The notes under the pieces: model-generated
Told to the model about the DNA's origin: nothing
The model's database searches: none
Seen by the model: the letters and a program-made list of their open reading frames with translations, nothing else
Program-made: the position numbers and the translations under genes
Part shown: positions 8,760-17,492 of the stretch, in pieces
Numbering within the stretch: position 1 is the first letter of the stretch
Layout: each line of letters starts with the position of its first letter
Source: CAYFUG01 sp964346295
GTDB lineage: Bacteria; Patescibacteriota; Minisyncoccia; Moranbacterales; DUUL01
Direction of reading: 5' to 3'
DNA: 64,000 bases
NCBI GenBank assembly: GCA_964346295.1
Contig: CAYFUG010000001.1
Location: 30,620-94,619 of the forward strand

Positions 8760-9224
8760 TTACTGCAAGCACGCCGCGGGATTGCTAGCTCCATTGCAAA
8801 TTGCACAAGAGCCCGCTTTATTACCGTGGTATTGGCAAGCAACTCGGGTTTGATAACCATTTAACTCTCCTCCATACAACCAAACATGTCCTTTGTAAGC
8901 GGCGCCGGAGTGATTAACGCTATAGATCCTTAGATTAGTATACCCATCTGGTATGCTAATGGTAGCTGGTAGAGTCGGGCAAATTCTTTGGCCGTTGGTA
9001 ATATCCCTATAACTACTTCCAGCATAGGCATTCTCACTAAGATGACAATCCATAATAGGACCCATAGCACTTTTTACAGTTTGTAGGGCACTAGTTACTC
9101 GAGCTCTTTCTCTTTGGTTACCAATTCCTACAATTACAGCTGCGGCTAGGATTCCAATGATAGCCATTACTAAGAGTAGTTCGATCAGGGTAAAACCTTT
9201 TTGGTTTTTTTTGAGATGTTTCAT
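8760..9224 (-). CDS. Type IV pilin / pseudopilin
   Basis: A 154-residue protein. A basic leader ends in 'NQKG', followed by the prepilin signature 'FTLIELLLVMAIIGILAA'. Prepilin peptidase should cut after Gly10, and Glu at position +5 of the mature chain is present. The C-terminal ~110 residues form a globular head with six Cys, likely disulfide-bonded. It stands alone, with its own terminator and a 220-bp upstream region that should hold its promoter. No pilus assembly genes are adjacent. It may serve adhesion, DNA uptake or twitching. Confidence 0.9.
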   Translation of the reverse strand: MKHLKKNQKGFTLIELLLVMAIIGILAAAVIVGIGNQRERARVTSALQTVKSAMGPIMDCHLSENAYAGSSYRDITNGQRICPTLPATISIPDGYTNLRIYSVNHSGAAYKGHVWLYGGELNGYQTRVACQYHGNKAGSCAICNGASNPAACLQ

Positions 9225-9448
9225 TTTTTACTTTTTTATCTTCTTGCGCTTTGGTCTGGGTGGTTATTATTTAAGACCACTCCGGAAGAAGAGTTGTTTA
9301 GTTTTAGTTGGATAAATTAAATGGTAGGTTAATTTTAGCAAAAATTTTACTAGCAGGCAAGAGCTAAGAAAAAATCGGCCTTAAAAACAAAAACTATCCG
9401 CATAGATTTTAAGCCCTGGACCTCCAATTTAACTAAAATAACCCTATT

Positions 9449-10151
9449 TTATCGCCTCCAAAACTTCATTAGTAACGAGTTAGTTACCACGCTCACCGAA
9501 GAAAAGGCCACTGCTAGAGCCGCTAAAGCTGGCTTGAGTAAAAATCCAAAAAAGGATACAGGAGACCGGCTGCCACCGGAATACCGATAGTATTATAAAA
9601 GAAAGCCTAAAACAGATTCTGCTTGATCTTCTTTAGAGTATACTGAGAAATTTCAATCGCCTCCCGAACATCTTCCAGGTTACTCTTCACTAAAACAATT
9701 TCTCCGGTTTCCAAAGCCACATCGGTACCGCTTCCTAAGGCAATTCCCGGGTCTGCTTGGGCTAAAGCCGGAGTATCGTTCACTCCGTCACCTACCATCG
9801 CCACCACATAGCCCTGTTTTTGCAATTCTTTAATTTTCTCTGATTTATCCCGAGACAGTACCTCCGCTAAAACTTCTGCTACTCCCAGCTTTTCACCCAG
9901 TGCCTCCCCTACTCCTTTTTTGTCACCCGTAATTAAGAAAACTTTTTTGTTTTGCGCTTGCAATTTTTTAACCACTGCCTCCGCATTGGATTTAAGTTGG
10001 TCCATAATTGCCAATACTCCCACTGCCTTACCTCGAGCCACCAACAAAGGCGCCTGCCCTTGCTGGGTCATTTTTTCAATTTCTTTTTTTATTTCCGAAG
10101 GAATTTCTACCTGCTCTTTTTTAAAAAACGCTCGTTACCTAGTAGTAATTT
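9449..10151 (-). pseudogene. Remnant of a copper-type P1B ATPase (CopA-like)
   Basis: Reading on the minus strand from 10151, the homology runs 'KLLLGNERFLKK', then shifts frame at a T6A6 run. It then continues through the hinge 'VAMVGDGVNDTPALAQADPG' to 'KKIKQNLF'. The next codon is TAG (9607-9609), where the family has Trp. After it 'AFFYNTIGIPVAAGLLYP' follows in the same frame, then a second one-base shift in a T6 run leads to 'LLKPALAALAVAFSSVSVV' and a TAA at 9449. The metal-binding, actuator and phosphorylation domains are missing. With two frameshifts, one nonsense codon and a 5' truncation it should be non-functional. The longest intact piece is 9607-10071 (154 aa). Confidence 0.88.
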
Positions 10152-10194
10152 TTAGCTTAATGGAAAAAATGTAATGCTATTTTCTTGAATTTTC

Positions 10195-10235
10195 TATTAT
10201 TAAAAACGGCCTTTCTCTGGCTGCTTTTAATAATA
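10195..10235. terminator. A+T-rich inverted repeat after the DUF4012 gene
   Basis: An 11-bp perfect stem (10195-10205 with 10225-10235) with GC-rich inner bases lies about 65 bp downstream of the DUF4012 stop. It fits a terminator, although no long T run follows. Confidence 0.5.
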
Positions 10236-10301
10236 AACTCACTACATCACCAAATAGATACCCAACTAGATCGTCCGGTAGTCCTAATCTAAAACAGCTC
10301 T

Positions 10302-11821
10302 TTACTCCTCCTTCTTTACAGCATCAAACCTGAGAATCAAATCTTTCTTAAGAATATCCTCATGAGTAAACTCACCTTCCTCTGTTTTTACTACTACTTT
10401 AATCGGCACATCTCCCACTCCCGACTGTTTCTGAATCTTGAGGCGATAATTCTCCTCCTTAAAGCGCTCCGGCAATTCGTAAGTGATTTCCGCCTCAGTT
10501 TGATCATTAATCAAAACATGTGCGATAAAGCCAAAGTAATCCTTATTGTAATCCTCCTGAAGATTAGGATAGCTTACCATTTTGCGATCCAAAAGATTAG
10601 ACCCCCGGGGAACGTACATCCGCAAATAAGTATGATAATCACTAGTGCGCCAATCCCCGTGAGTGGCCGTATGAGTGTAAGTATAATCTAATTTAGCGAG
10701 AGGTTTTTCGGCCGTTAAATCTACGGTGTAAAGAATTTCACGCTCCATATAATGGTCCGACTTCAAGGCTCCCATATTAGCATCTATCAGCATCAAATAA
10801 TCACCCTCCCACTGCTCATCTACTTTGCCTCCCCAATTCACCTCCTCTACTAAGGCCTGGAGTTCGGGCTCTTTAAAGTGAATCATCACATCCTTGTTTC
10901 GCAATTCTTCTAGGGTAAAATCGGCAATTTTTTTAATATTCCCTAACTTAAAAAGCTCCTCTACGATTATCGGGGCCAGTTTCTTGATTATCCACTTGCG
11001 GTTTTGAGTATCCAAATTTTCATTAAAAAGGTAGGGTTTTTCTACTTGCTCTTCTAACTTAGACACCGCATTTTCGCTGTTATACTCTCCTATTCCCGAG
11101 ACAGTGATCGGACCGGTCAAACCCAGTACTCCATTCAGTACTTTGGCATTCACCGCGATCACCCCATCAAAATTGCTATTACCCCCCGAAAGACGATAAA
11201 AATATTTAGCCTTCTCCACATTCCGAGGAAAATCCGCTGAGAAGTTAGAGTCTCGAAATTTCCATTTTTTGATCTGCATCATTCGCTCAAAGGGATAGGG
11301 CGGGGTTATTTTAGCCTCAATTCGTTGGTCCAATAGATTAGCATCTTCTACAAACAAGGAGGTCACTTCTCCGTTTTTTACCTTCACCACAGCGTATTGT
11401 CCTAAAAATCCTCCCCCCGGCCGCAATTCCATATTATTTTGCAACATCAATAAATAGCGCCGCTCCACATCATCTTTTTTCATAAAAACCTGGGCCAATT
11501 GATCAATCACTTCCACTTCTTTTTTGGTATTTTCTTCCATCGGCAAAAATTTCACTACCTCGGTCATGGCAGAAAATACTTTTACTGCCACTACTTTCTT
11601 ATCAATCATCCCCTGCTTGTTCATCCAAAATAACACTCCTCCCCCCAAGATAGATAGCACTATCAACACCAAAAAGATTCGAAAGGATTTCCCTCGTCTT
11701 TTTTTTCTGTTAGCGGCAAAGCGGCCTTGGGGCTAGAAGATCTCAAATTAGAGCTAGAATTAGAAAAATTACTAGGATTACTTCGCAAGTTGCGATTGGT
11801 AAAAATTCTTTGCTTATTCAT
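10302..11821 (-). CDS. DUF4012 surface/membrane protein, split by a -1 frameshift
   Basis: The long frame (10302-11672) carries the DUF4012 signature 'LLMLQNNMELRPGGGFLGQY' near its N-terminus and lacks an ATG; its first possible codon is TTG within the membrane helix. A second minus-strand frame starts with ATG at 11819-11821 (MNKQRIFTNRN), is Ser/Asn-rich, and runs into the same region. Joining them at the A8 run (~11703) restores a basic stop-transfer ('KKRRGKSFRI') followed by the membrane helix. The run has the phase A-AAA-AAA, so a ribosomal -1 slip gives exactly this fusion. A one-base deletion (real or a sequencing error) is equally possible. The result would be a ~506-residue N-anchored protein with a large outside domain. 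DUF4012 is typical of Patescibacteria; function unknown. Confidence 0.75.
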
Positions 11822-12157
11822 GAAAATGAGCTTGGTTTTAGTTTTCCTCTGGGAGCACTGTTTAATAATCAATTTTGCACTCAACAATTACTAACAAACA
11901 GAAAAGAAAGGTTGCGGATAATTTTTTGGTGCGTAAAATTGGCTAATAAAAAATAATTTCCTCGTAATAAAAACCACGAGGGAAGATTGCTCCTAGAAAG
12001 ATTCCGTCTATTTTTAAGCTTACTTAAGCAATATACCAAAAAATCAAACCTTTGTCCAAATAGCTATCCGAGTTATCCACATCTCTATAAAACTCTGCCT
12101 TCTAATGAGCCTTGCCTGGCTTATACCGAACGAATTAATCCCAAATACTTAAATGCT
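11822..12157. other. Intergenic region without recognised gene
   Basis: This 336-bp gap lies upstream of the DUF4012 gene and downstream of the PfkB gene. It holds one perfect DnaA-box-like nonamer, TTATCCACA at 12073-12081. It is isolated, so I do not read it as an origin. A weak CCTCG/CGAGG hairpin lies near 11960-11982. I see no supported promoter or RNA. Confidence 0.5.
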
Positions 12158-13177
12158 TCAAAAGGTAGTTTCTCGTAGTTCTTTTTCAATTTCTTTTTCC
12201 CACTGTTTATATTGCTTCCGACTCATTAAGCCGTTAGTAGCACCCAACTGAGTAATCACCCTCCGACTAGCAAGCATGGCCCATAGCATGGCACGCCTCA
12301 AGTCTGCCTTTTCTGAAAAACTAGTCAAAAATCCACTCACAAAGGCATCTCCCGCTCCTACTGTATCCGCTACTTTATTTTTATCCTGAATACTCGGCAA
12401 GTAAAAAGTCCACTCTTCGTTACTAGCGTAAGCTCCGGACGCTCCATCGGTGATTACAATATTAGCCACCTCCCATTCGAGGAACTGCTTTAATAATTTA
12501 GGCATCTCGTCTTCTACTTGCCCTTTGACTCTTTGAATAATTTCTAAAGCTTCATCTCGATTAACAAATAAAATATCCACTTCTGCCAAAAACTTAACCA
12601 GTGCCTCCGATCCCTTTTCGATTTGGAAGCTAGAAGGATTCCAAGCAATCCCGGCTTTTTTATCTTTAGAGAATTCAATCACCTTTTCCATGTCTTCCTC
12701 CCAGCCCTCCTTTTGAGAGCCAATGTAAATCCAATCCACCTTTTCTCGAAACTTTTCTATTGCCTTGGCAACGTCAAAGCCCTCCACCGAATCTCCGGTT
12801 CGCAAAATTACATGATCATTGTGAGCTAAATCAGCAATTACTACGGATATCTGACTGTTCTGAGATCCTCCTTGCTGCATATAATTCTTTTTAAGCTTCC
12901 TGGCTCCAATTTGCTTGAGAATCCACTTTCCGGTTCCTCTTCGACAAGTCCGGGCCCAGATAAAGGCCCGGGTTCCTCCCTTAGTTAAACCACTCGCCAC
13001 ATTTACTGCGCTCCCTCCCACTTCTTCTCGATATCCCTCTGCGTAAACCTTAGCCCCGAATTCTAATCCCATCAATTTCTTAGCCGTTAAATCCTCCGAG
13101 TTATCGATAATGGTAGTACGCCCTAGAGATAAAAACACATCCTTAGTAGCCGAACCCAGACAAATAATTTTTTTCAT
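12158..13177 (-). CDS. PfkB-family sugar/nucleoside kinase
   Basis: A 339-residue ribokinase-fold enzyme. The N-terminal 'VGGSAVNVASGL' is the substrate-side signature. The C-terminal 'DTVGAGDAFVSGFL' contains the catalytic Asp and the anion hole. Length suits ribokinase, adenosine kinase or sugar kinases. It should transfer the gamma-phosphate of ATP to a sugar or nucleoside in the cytoplasm; the substrate is not evident. It lies 26 bp downstream of the two tandem membrane-protein genes, so co-transcription is possible but the link is not understood. Confidence 0.88.
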   Translation of the reverse strand: MKKIICLGSATKDVFLSLGRTTIIDNSEDLTAKKLMGLEFGAKVYAEGYREEVGGSAVNVASGLTKGGTRAFIWARTCRRGTGKWILKQIGARKLKKNYMQQGGSQNSQISVVIADLAHNDHVILRTGDSVEGFDVAKAIEKFREKVDWIYIGSQKEGWEEDMEKVIEFSKDKKAGIAWNPSSFQIEKGSEALVKFLAEVDILFVNRDEALEIIQRVKGQVEDEMPKLLKQFLEWEVANIVITDGASGAYASNEEWTFYLPSIQDKNKVADTVGAGDAFVSGFLTSFSEKADLRRAMLWAMLASRRVITQLGATNGLMSRKQYKQWEKEIEKELRETTF

Positions 13178-13203
13178 GATTGGTTATTTTAATTTTGTAA
13201 CTA

Positions 13204-15294
13204 TCACAACTTAAATTCTAACGAACCCAACATCTTCTCGAAGCTTTCCCAGTCAACCTTATCAGCCGGAGCCTTAGCGAAAAATGTTAGCTGGTAATTA
13301 CCTATAATTGTCCAGTACATAATGGTCTCCGGAGGATTTCTTTTAATAAACTCATTACTGCCCAAAACGATCTTTTCAAAGCCAGAATTCTCGCTCTGAT
13401 TCTCAGTGAAAATCTCATAGAGCTTGTCAACCGATTTTTTTTCTTCTAATAATTTAACTCTAAACTCTACTATTTCAAAGCCATTAACAACAGAAAGATC
13501 GTCAGAAAGATCGTCGATTAAATAACGAGCGAAAGTTTTGCCTGGCTCCTGGGGGTAATTATTGATCCTTTTTATCAAATATCTTTTTTGCCCATCCATA
13601 AAGACAAACTCATCATCCACTCCAAATTCTAGATCTCTTCTCCTTGAGTTGTAAGAGATGTCACCTCCCTGATTAACACTCTCATTAACCTCAGATAGCC
13701 CGATACTCTCATCTTCGCCGCACTGTTCAATACTCATTTCCCTGGAATCAGGAGAGTCTTCTAAATAAACCTTTGGTATTTTTTTAGAATCTACTTCGGT
13801 AGGATATCTCTCAAGTATAAGCTCCTCATCAACAGACAATTTTTCCATGGTTTCTCCTCCTCCCATATTCCGAGATAAGCCTGTCTCGAGCTCTAAGAGC
13901 TTAGAAGGTCCACTACTGTAAGTCATAAATAGATACTTTTCGTCAATATTAAAAAGCGAATCCACTTCTGAAATGGGTCCCTTACTAGCCAATTGATAAC
14001 TTTCCTTGGTTACCTGATCTAAGCTCTGCTTGATAATAAAATGATCTTTTCCTCTCATTACCAAATCATCTTCATTATCAATTTCAATTCCGTACTCCTC
14101 GGCCTTTACCGGACAATAAATCTCTTTTCCTATTAAAGCAAAACTCTTGCAAGGCGCCAAATTATCCAACTTAACTATCCTAGGACTACAAGAGTGAATA
14201 TTTTCAGCCTTAAAAAATTTACTCCCTTTTTCTAGAATCGTAAAAATCAAAGTATCCTCATCTAGCAAGGCAAAGTTTTGATCTACTAGAATTGTATACT
14301 CACTATTTTCCACTCCATCTATTTTATCCACAACCACTCTGCGACCTCCATTTTTAGGATCAAAAACCACTAAAACATCATGCTTAGAAGCCTCTGCCTC
14401 TTTTTGTTTATCAATAAAGCCATTAAACCTATAGCCACAAACGAAACTCGTCCCAGAAATATCCCATTTGCATAAGTCCGGACAAACCTTAATTCCGTCG
14501 AAAGTCTCCATAAAACAAAGCTCTGTCTTCTGAGATGGATTATCCACTGACAATAATTCTTCGCAATCACCATATCGACCATAATCCTCACAACTTACAA
14601 AGTATTTTCCATTGGGAGAAATGTAACCAATGTTTTCTTTTCCAGAAGAAAACAATTTCTGCTTCTTGTTTCCATAAAGCCCACTTATCAAAATTTCCCC
14701 GCTCTCTTCATCCTCGCCCGGGTAAATAAAGCGGGCAACTGACTCCAAGGGCTTTTTAGTCTCATAAGCTTGCTGGAATTGAAGTCCTTGTTTAACTGCC
14801 GTTGTTCCAAGAAAAACAATCGCGATTATTATCAAAGCGACTAACGAAGCGGCAACCACAGAAGAAGACACTAGTACTCTTTTAAATTTTTTCTTATTCC
14901 TAGTAATTAAGCCCCGCTTCTCCAAGATACTAACAACAACAAAAATAACCATGAGAGAACTCAAAAGAGGGAAAAAAGGAAAAAATAAAAATTCACCAGC
15001 AAAAGAAAACTTTAATCCGGTAACCAACATTACAAAGACAATCAGAGAATAAGGAATGCTTAAAACAAGAGCTTCCCACGGATCTTGGCCAAACATCAAA
15101 AAGTCAATAAATTTATAAATTAAAAAAACAGAAAAAGAGAGTGTCAGCAGCAAAACATAAATCAAAACAGTAAGCAAAATTCGCCCCTTTAAAGAGCTCT
15201 TCTCTGGGCTTTGTTGGGAACCTTCAGTTCTTGAACTGCTTTGACTAAGATTTTCTTTTTCTTCTTGCTCACTAAAATTTACTTGGTTTTCCAT
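13204..15294 (-). CDS. Hypothetical polytopic membrane protein, tandem paralogue 1
   Basis: A 696-residue protein from the ATG at 15292-15294. This start aligns with its neighbour ('MENQVNFSEQ' versus 'MKNQVNFSDQ') and has an AGGA 9 bp upstream; an in-frame ATG 36 bp further up is less likely. An acidic, Ser-rich N-terminus is followed by about four hydrophobic segments (~35-165) and a ~530-residue hydrophilic domain. Conserved blocks shared with the neighbour include 'FIYPGEDEESGEILISGLYG', 'ENIGYISPNGKYFVSC', 'KFGVDD'-like and the C-terminal 'KVDWESFEKMLGSLE'. The 'SPNGKYF' motif recalls beta-propeller (TolB/WD-like) sensors, which is weak inference. Family not recognised. Confidence 0.75.
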   Translation of the reverse strand: MENQVNFSEQEEKENLSQSSSRTEGSQQSPEKSSLKGRILLTVLIYVLLLTLSFSVFLIYKFIDFLMFGQDPWEALVLSIPYSLIVFVMLVTGLKFSFAGEFLFFPFFPLLSSLMVIFVVVSILEKRGLITRNKKKFKRVLVSSSVVAASLVALIIIAIVFLGTTAVKQGLQFQQAYETKKPLESVARFIYPGEDEESGEILISGLYGNKKQKLFSSGKENIGYISPNGKYFVSCEDYGRYGDCEELLSVDNPSQKTELCFMETFDGIKVCPDLCKWDISGTSFVCGYRFNGFIDKQKEAEASKHDVLVVFDPKNGGRRVVVDKIDGVENSEYTILVDQNFALLDEDTLIFTILEKGSKFFKAENIHSCSPRIVKLDNLAPCKSFALIGKEIYCPVKAEEYGIEIDNEDDLVMRGKDHFIIKQSLDQVTKESYQLASKGPISEVDSLFNIDEKYLFMTYSSGPSKLLELETGLSRNMGGGETMEKLSVDEELILERYPTEVDSKKIPKVYLEDSPDSREMSIEQCGEDESIGLSEVNESVNQGGDISYNSRRRDLEFGVDDEFVFMDGQKRYLIKRINNYPQEPGKTFARYLIDDLSDDLSVVNGFEIVEFRVKLLEEKKSVDKLYEIFTENQSENSGFEKIVLGSNEFIKRNPPETIMYWTIIGNYQLTFFAKAPADKVDWESFEKMLGSLEFKL

Positions 15295-15332
15295 TTTTTT
15301 ATTTTTTCCTGAATTTATAATAGCATTCACAA

Positions 15333-17363
15333 TTAACGCTTTATCTCCAGCGAACCCAGCATTTTCTCGAAACTCTCCCAGTCCACCTTGTTGGATGGGT
15401 GCTTAATCAAAAAACTAACTTGATATTTACCTGTTCTAATCAAATAAAAGGAAGTGTCTCTCTTAACATACTCATTGCCACCCAAAGTCAACTTACTATA
15501 ATCAAAGTCAGTCCCATCTTCTTGTTGCTTGTTCAGCAAGTATCGGTAAAACTCCTCCGTGGAAGATTCCTCTTCTAAAAGATTAACTCTAACCTCTGCC
15601 ATCTCAAAACCATTCACCACTGCCAGATCTTCAATTTGATAGAAGGCCAAAAACTCTTGATTCGCTCCTTGTTTTTTAAAAAGCCTTTTTATCGAATACC
15701 TCTCTTGACCATCCAAAAAAATCAACCCGTCATCCACTCCAAACTTCAGATCTTCCGGGCCAGAAGCCTGGGGATCGCTCGCCTCTCTTTCCGAGTTATA
15801 AGGGATGTTCTCTCCTTGGTTAATGCCCTCATCAAGTTCGGACGAACCGGCATTCCTACCTTCCCTGCACTGTTCAATTTTTAGCCCCCTGGAATCAGAA
15901 GAGCTCTTTAAATAAGGTCGAGGAGTTTTCTTTTTATCCTCACTATTCTTAAATATAATCCCCTCATCCTCTTCCATGTAATCCTCCTCCCATTCAAATC
16001 CTCCTCCCAGATCCCTTACTAAACCACTCTCCGTTTCTATTATCTTGTAAGATCCTCCGTAGCGAGAAAGAGCGAAAATATACTTACCATCAACGCCAAC
16101 AAGAACCTCTGTCTCTGGGATTGGTGCCTTATTGATAACTTCAAAATCTTCTCTAGAGGCCTGATTCAAGCTTTGCCTAATAATAAAATGCTCGTAGCCC
16201 TTCACTTCAAAATTATCCTCGTCGTTAATCTCAATTCCCTGCTCTTCGGCTCTCACAACACAATAAATGCCCTCTCTTTCCAACACAAAACTCTCGCAGT
16301 CAGCCAAATTTTCCAATTCCGTTACCTTGGGCCTACAAGAGTAAATGTCATCTAATTTCAAAAAACCTCCCATTGCCTTATTAATAATCAGAGAATCTTC
16401 GTCCAAAAAATCAAACCCCTTCACCTCGCCTGCAATACCAGCTCTCCCAAGGATTTCTATTTGCCTTCCCGTTTTAGGGTTGAATAAAAGTAACCCGTTT
16501 TTAATACTGCAAACTAAACTATTACTACCAGAGTCCCAGTCACAAAACTGGGGACATTTTTCAGTTTCACCGGAAGCTCCTTTTTGGCATAAATCAATTT
16601 TCTTAGAAGGATCCTCAGCTACATGCAATCCTTGACAATCCCCATACCTTCCATGGCCCTCATCACAACTTACAAAATATTTTCCGTTAGGAGAAATATA
16701 GCCGATATTTTCTTCTCCGGAAGAAAATAACTTCTCTTTACTCTCTTCATAGATTCCACTTACCAAAATATCCCCACTCTCCTCGTTTACTCCAGGATAG
16801 ATAAAGCGACTTTCAGATTCCACCGGCTCTCTGGTTTCGTAAGTTTCCTGGTAATAATCCTTCTCTTGCGATATGCCGAAAGACTGATTAAACTGAATAA
16901 TCTTATCAAAAATAAACACTACCGCACATAAAAAAAGCGGCACTGCCAAAATCCTATTAAATCTTTCCCGATTTTTAGTTATAATATGCGACTGCTCTAA
17001 AACGCTAACAATAAAAAAGATCATTGCCAGAGCTCCCAGTAGAAAAGCAAAAGGAAACAAATCAAAAATCGCCGCCCCTCCCCCAAATATCGGAACCACT
17101 CCTAGAACACCAATTAAAAAGACAGTTTGGACTATCTCACCAAAATCAGTCCGGAGCAAACCCCTATCCGGATCAAAATTAGCGAAAGCAAAAAGATATA
17201 AAACAACTACAGCCAAGCAAAACAACGATACATATATTGCTATCGTCATCAATAACTTCCCTACAAAATCAAACTTCTTCTCTCTTGGTTGATTCCCCAA
17301 TTGAAAAGAAGCAGGTTCTTTTTGCCCTTCTTCTTGATCACTAAAATTTACTTGGTTTTTCAT
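15333..17363 (-). CDS. Hypothetical polytopic membrane protein, tandem paralogue 2
   Basis: A 676-residue paralogue of the adjacent downstream gene, with the same order: acidic N-terminus, four or five membrane segments (~35-165) and a long hydrophilic domain. It contains 'FIYPGVNEESGDILVSGIY', 'ENIGYISPNGKYFVSC', 'CDWDSGS' and the ending 'KVDWESFEKMLGSLEIKR'. The two genes are 38 bp apart and probably arose by tandem duplication, with clear divergence in the loops. The paired Cys in the outer domain suggest disulfides. A degenerate repeat lies upstream of this pair, toward hydA. Function unknown; a sensory or envelope role is a guess. Confidence 0.75.
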   Translation of the reverse strand: MKNQVNFSDQEEGQKEPASFQLGNQPREKKFDFVGKLLMTIAIYVSLFCLAVVVLYLFAFANFDPDRGLLRTDFGEIVQTVFLIGVLGVVPIFGGGAAIFDLFPFAFLLGALAMIFFIVSVLEQSHIITKNRERFNRILAVPLFLCAVVFIFDKIIQFNQSFGISQEKDYYQETYETREPVESESRFIYPGVNEESGDILVSGIYEESKEKLFSSGEENIGYISPNGKYFVSCDEGHGRYGDCQGLHVAEDPSKKIDLCQKGASGETEKCPQFCDWDSGSNSLVCSIKNGLLLFNPKTGRQIEILGRAGIAGEVKGFDFLDEDSLIINKAMGGFLKLDDIYSCRPKVTELENLADCESFVLEREGIYCVVRAEEQGIEINDEDNFEVKGYEHFIIRQSLNQASREDFEVINKAPIPETEVLVGVDGKYIFALSRYGGSYKIIETESGLVRDLGGGFEWEEDYMEEDEGIIFKNSEDKKKTPRPYLKSSSDSRGLKIEQCREGRNAGSSELDEGINQGENIPYNSEREASDPQASGPEDLKFGVDDGLIFLDGQERYSIKRLFKKQGANQEFLAFYQIEDLAVVNGFEMAEVRVNLLEEESSTEEFYRYLLNKQQEDGTDFDYSKLTLGGNEYVKRDTSFYLIRTGKYQVSFLIKHPSNKVDWESFEKMLGSLEIKR

Positions 17364-17400
17364 TTTTTTCTACTTTTTATTTTCTAATCACAATCTTAAA

Positions 17401-17483
17401 GGCTTCTTCATTCCACTCAAAAAGCCTTGCTTTGTTATTGAATTGTTTAAATTTGACACCAAAATTTTCAAAATTTGAAAGCC
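17401..17483. repeat. Degenerate copy of the dispersed inverted-repeat element
   Basis: The right arm 'AAAATTTTCAAAATTTG' plus AAAGCC (17461-17483) matches the right ends of other copies. GGCTT at 17401 could be the decayed left end. As at other copies, the right end lies only 9 bp from a stop codon (hydA, 17493). Confidence 0.4.
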
Positions 17484-17492
17484 TCACCCAAA

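Noticed and set aside
12073..12081. Perfect DnaA-box-like TTATCCACA
   Set aside because: Single site with no cluster and no dnaA/dnaN nearby; a chance match is likely.
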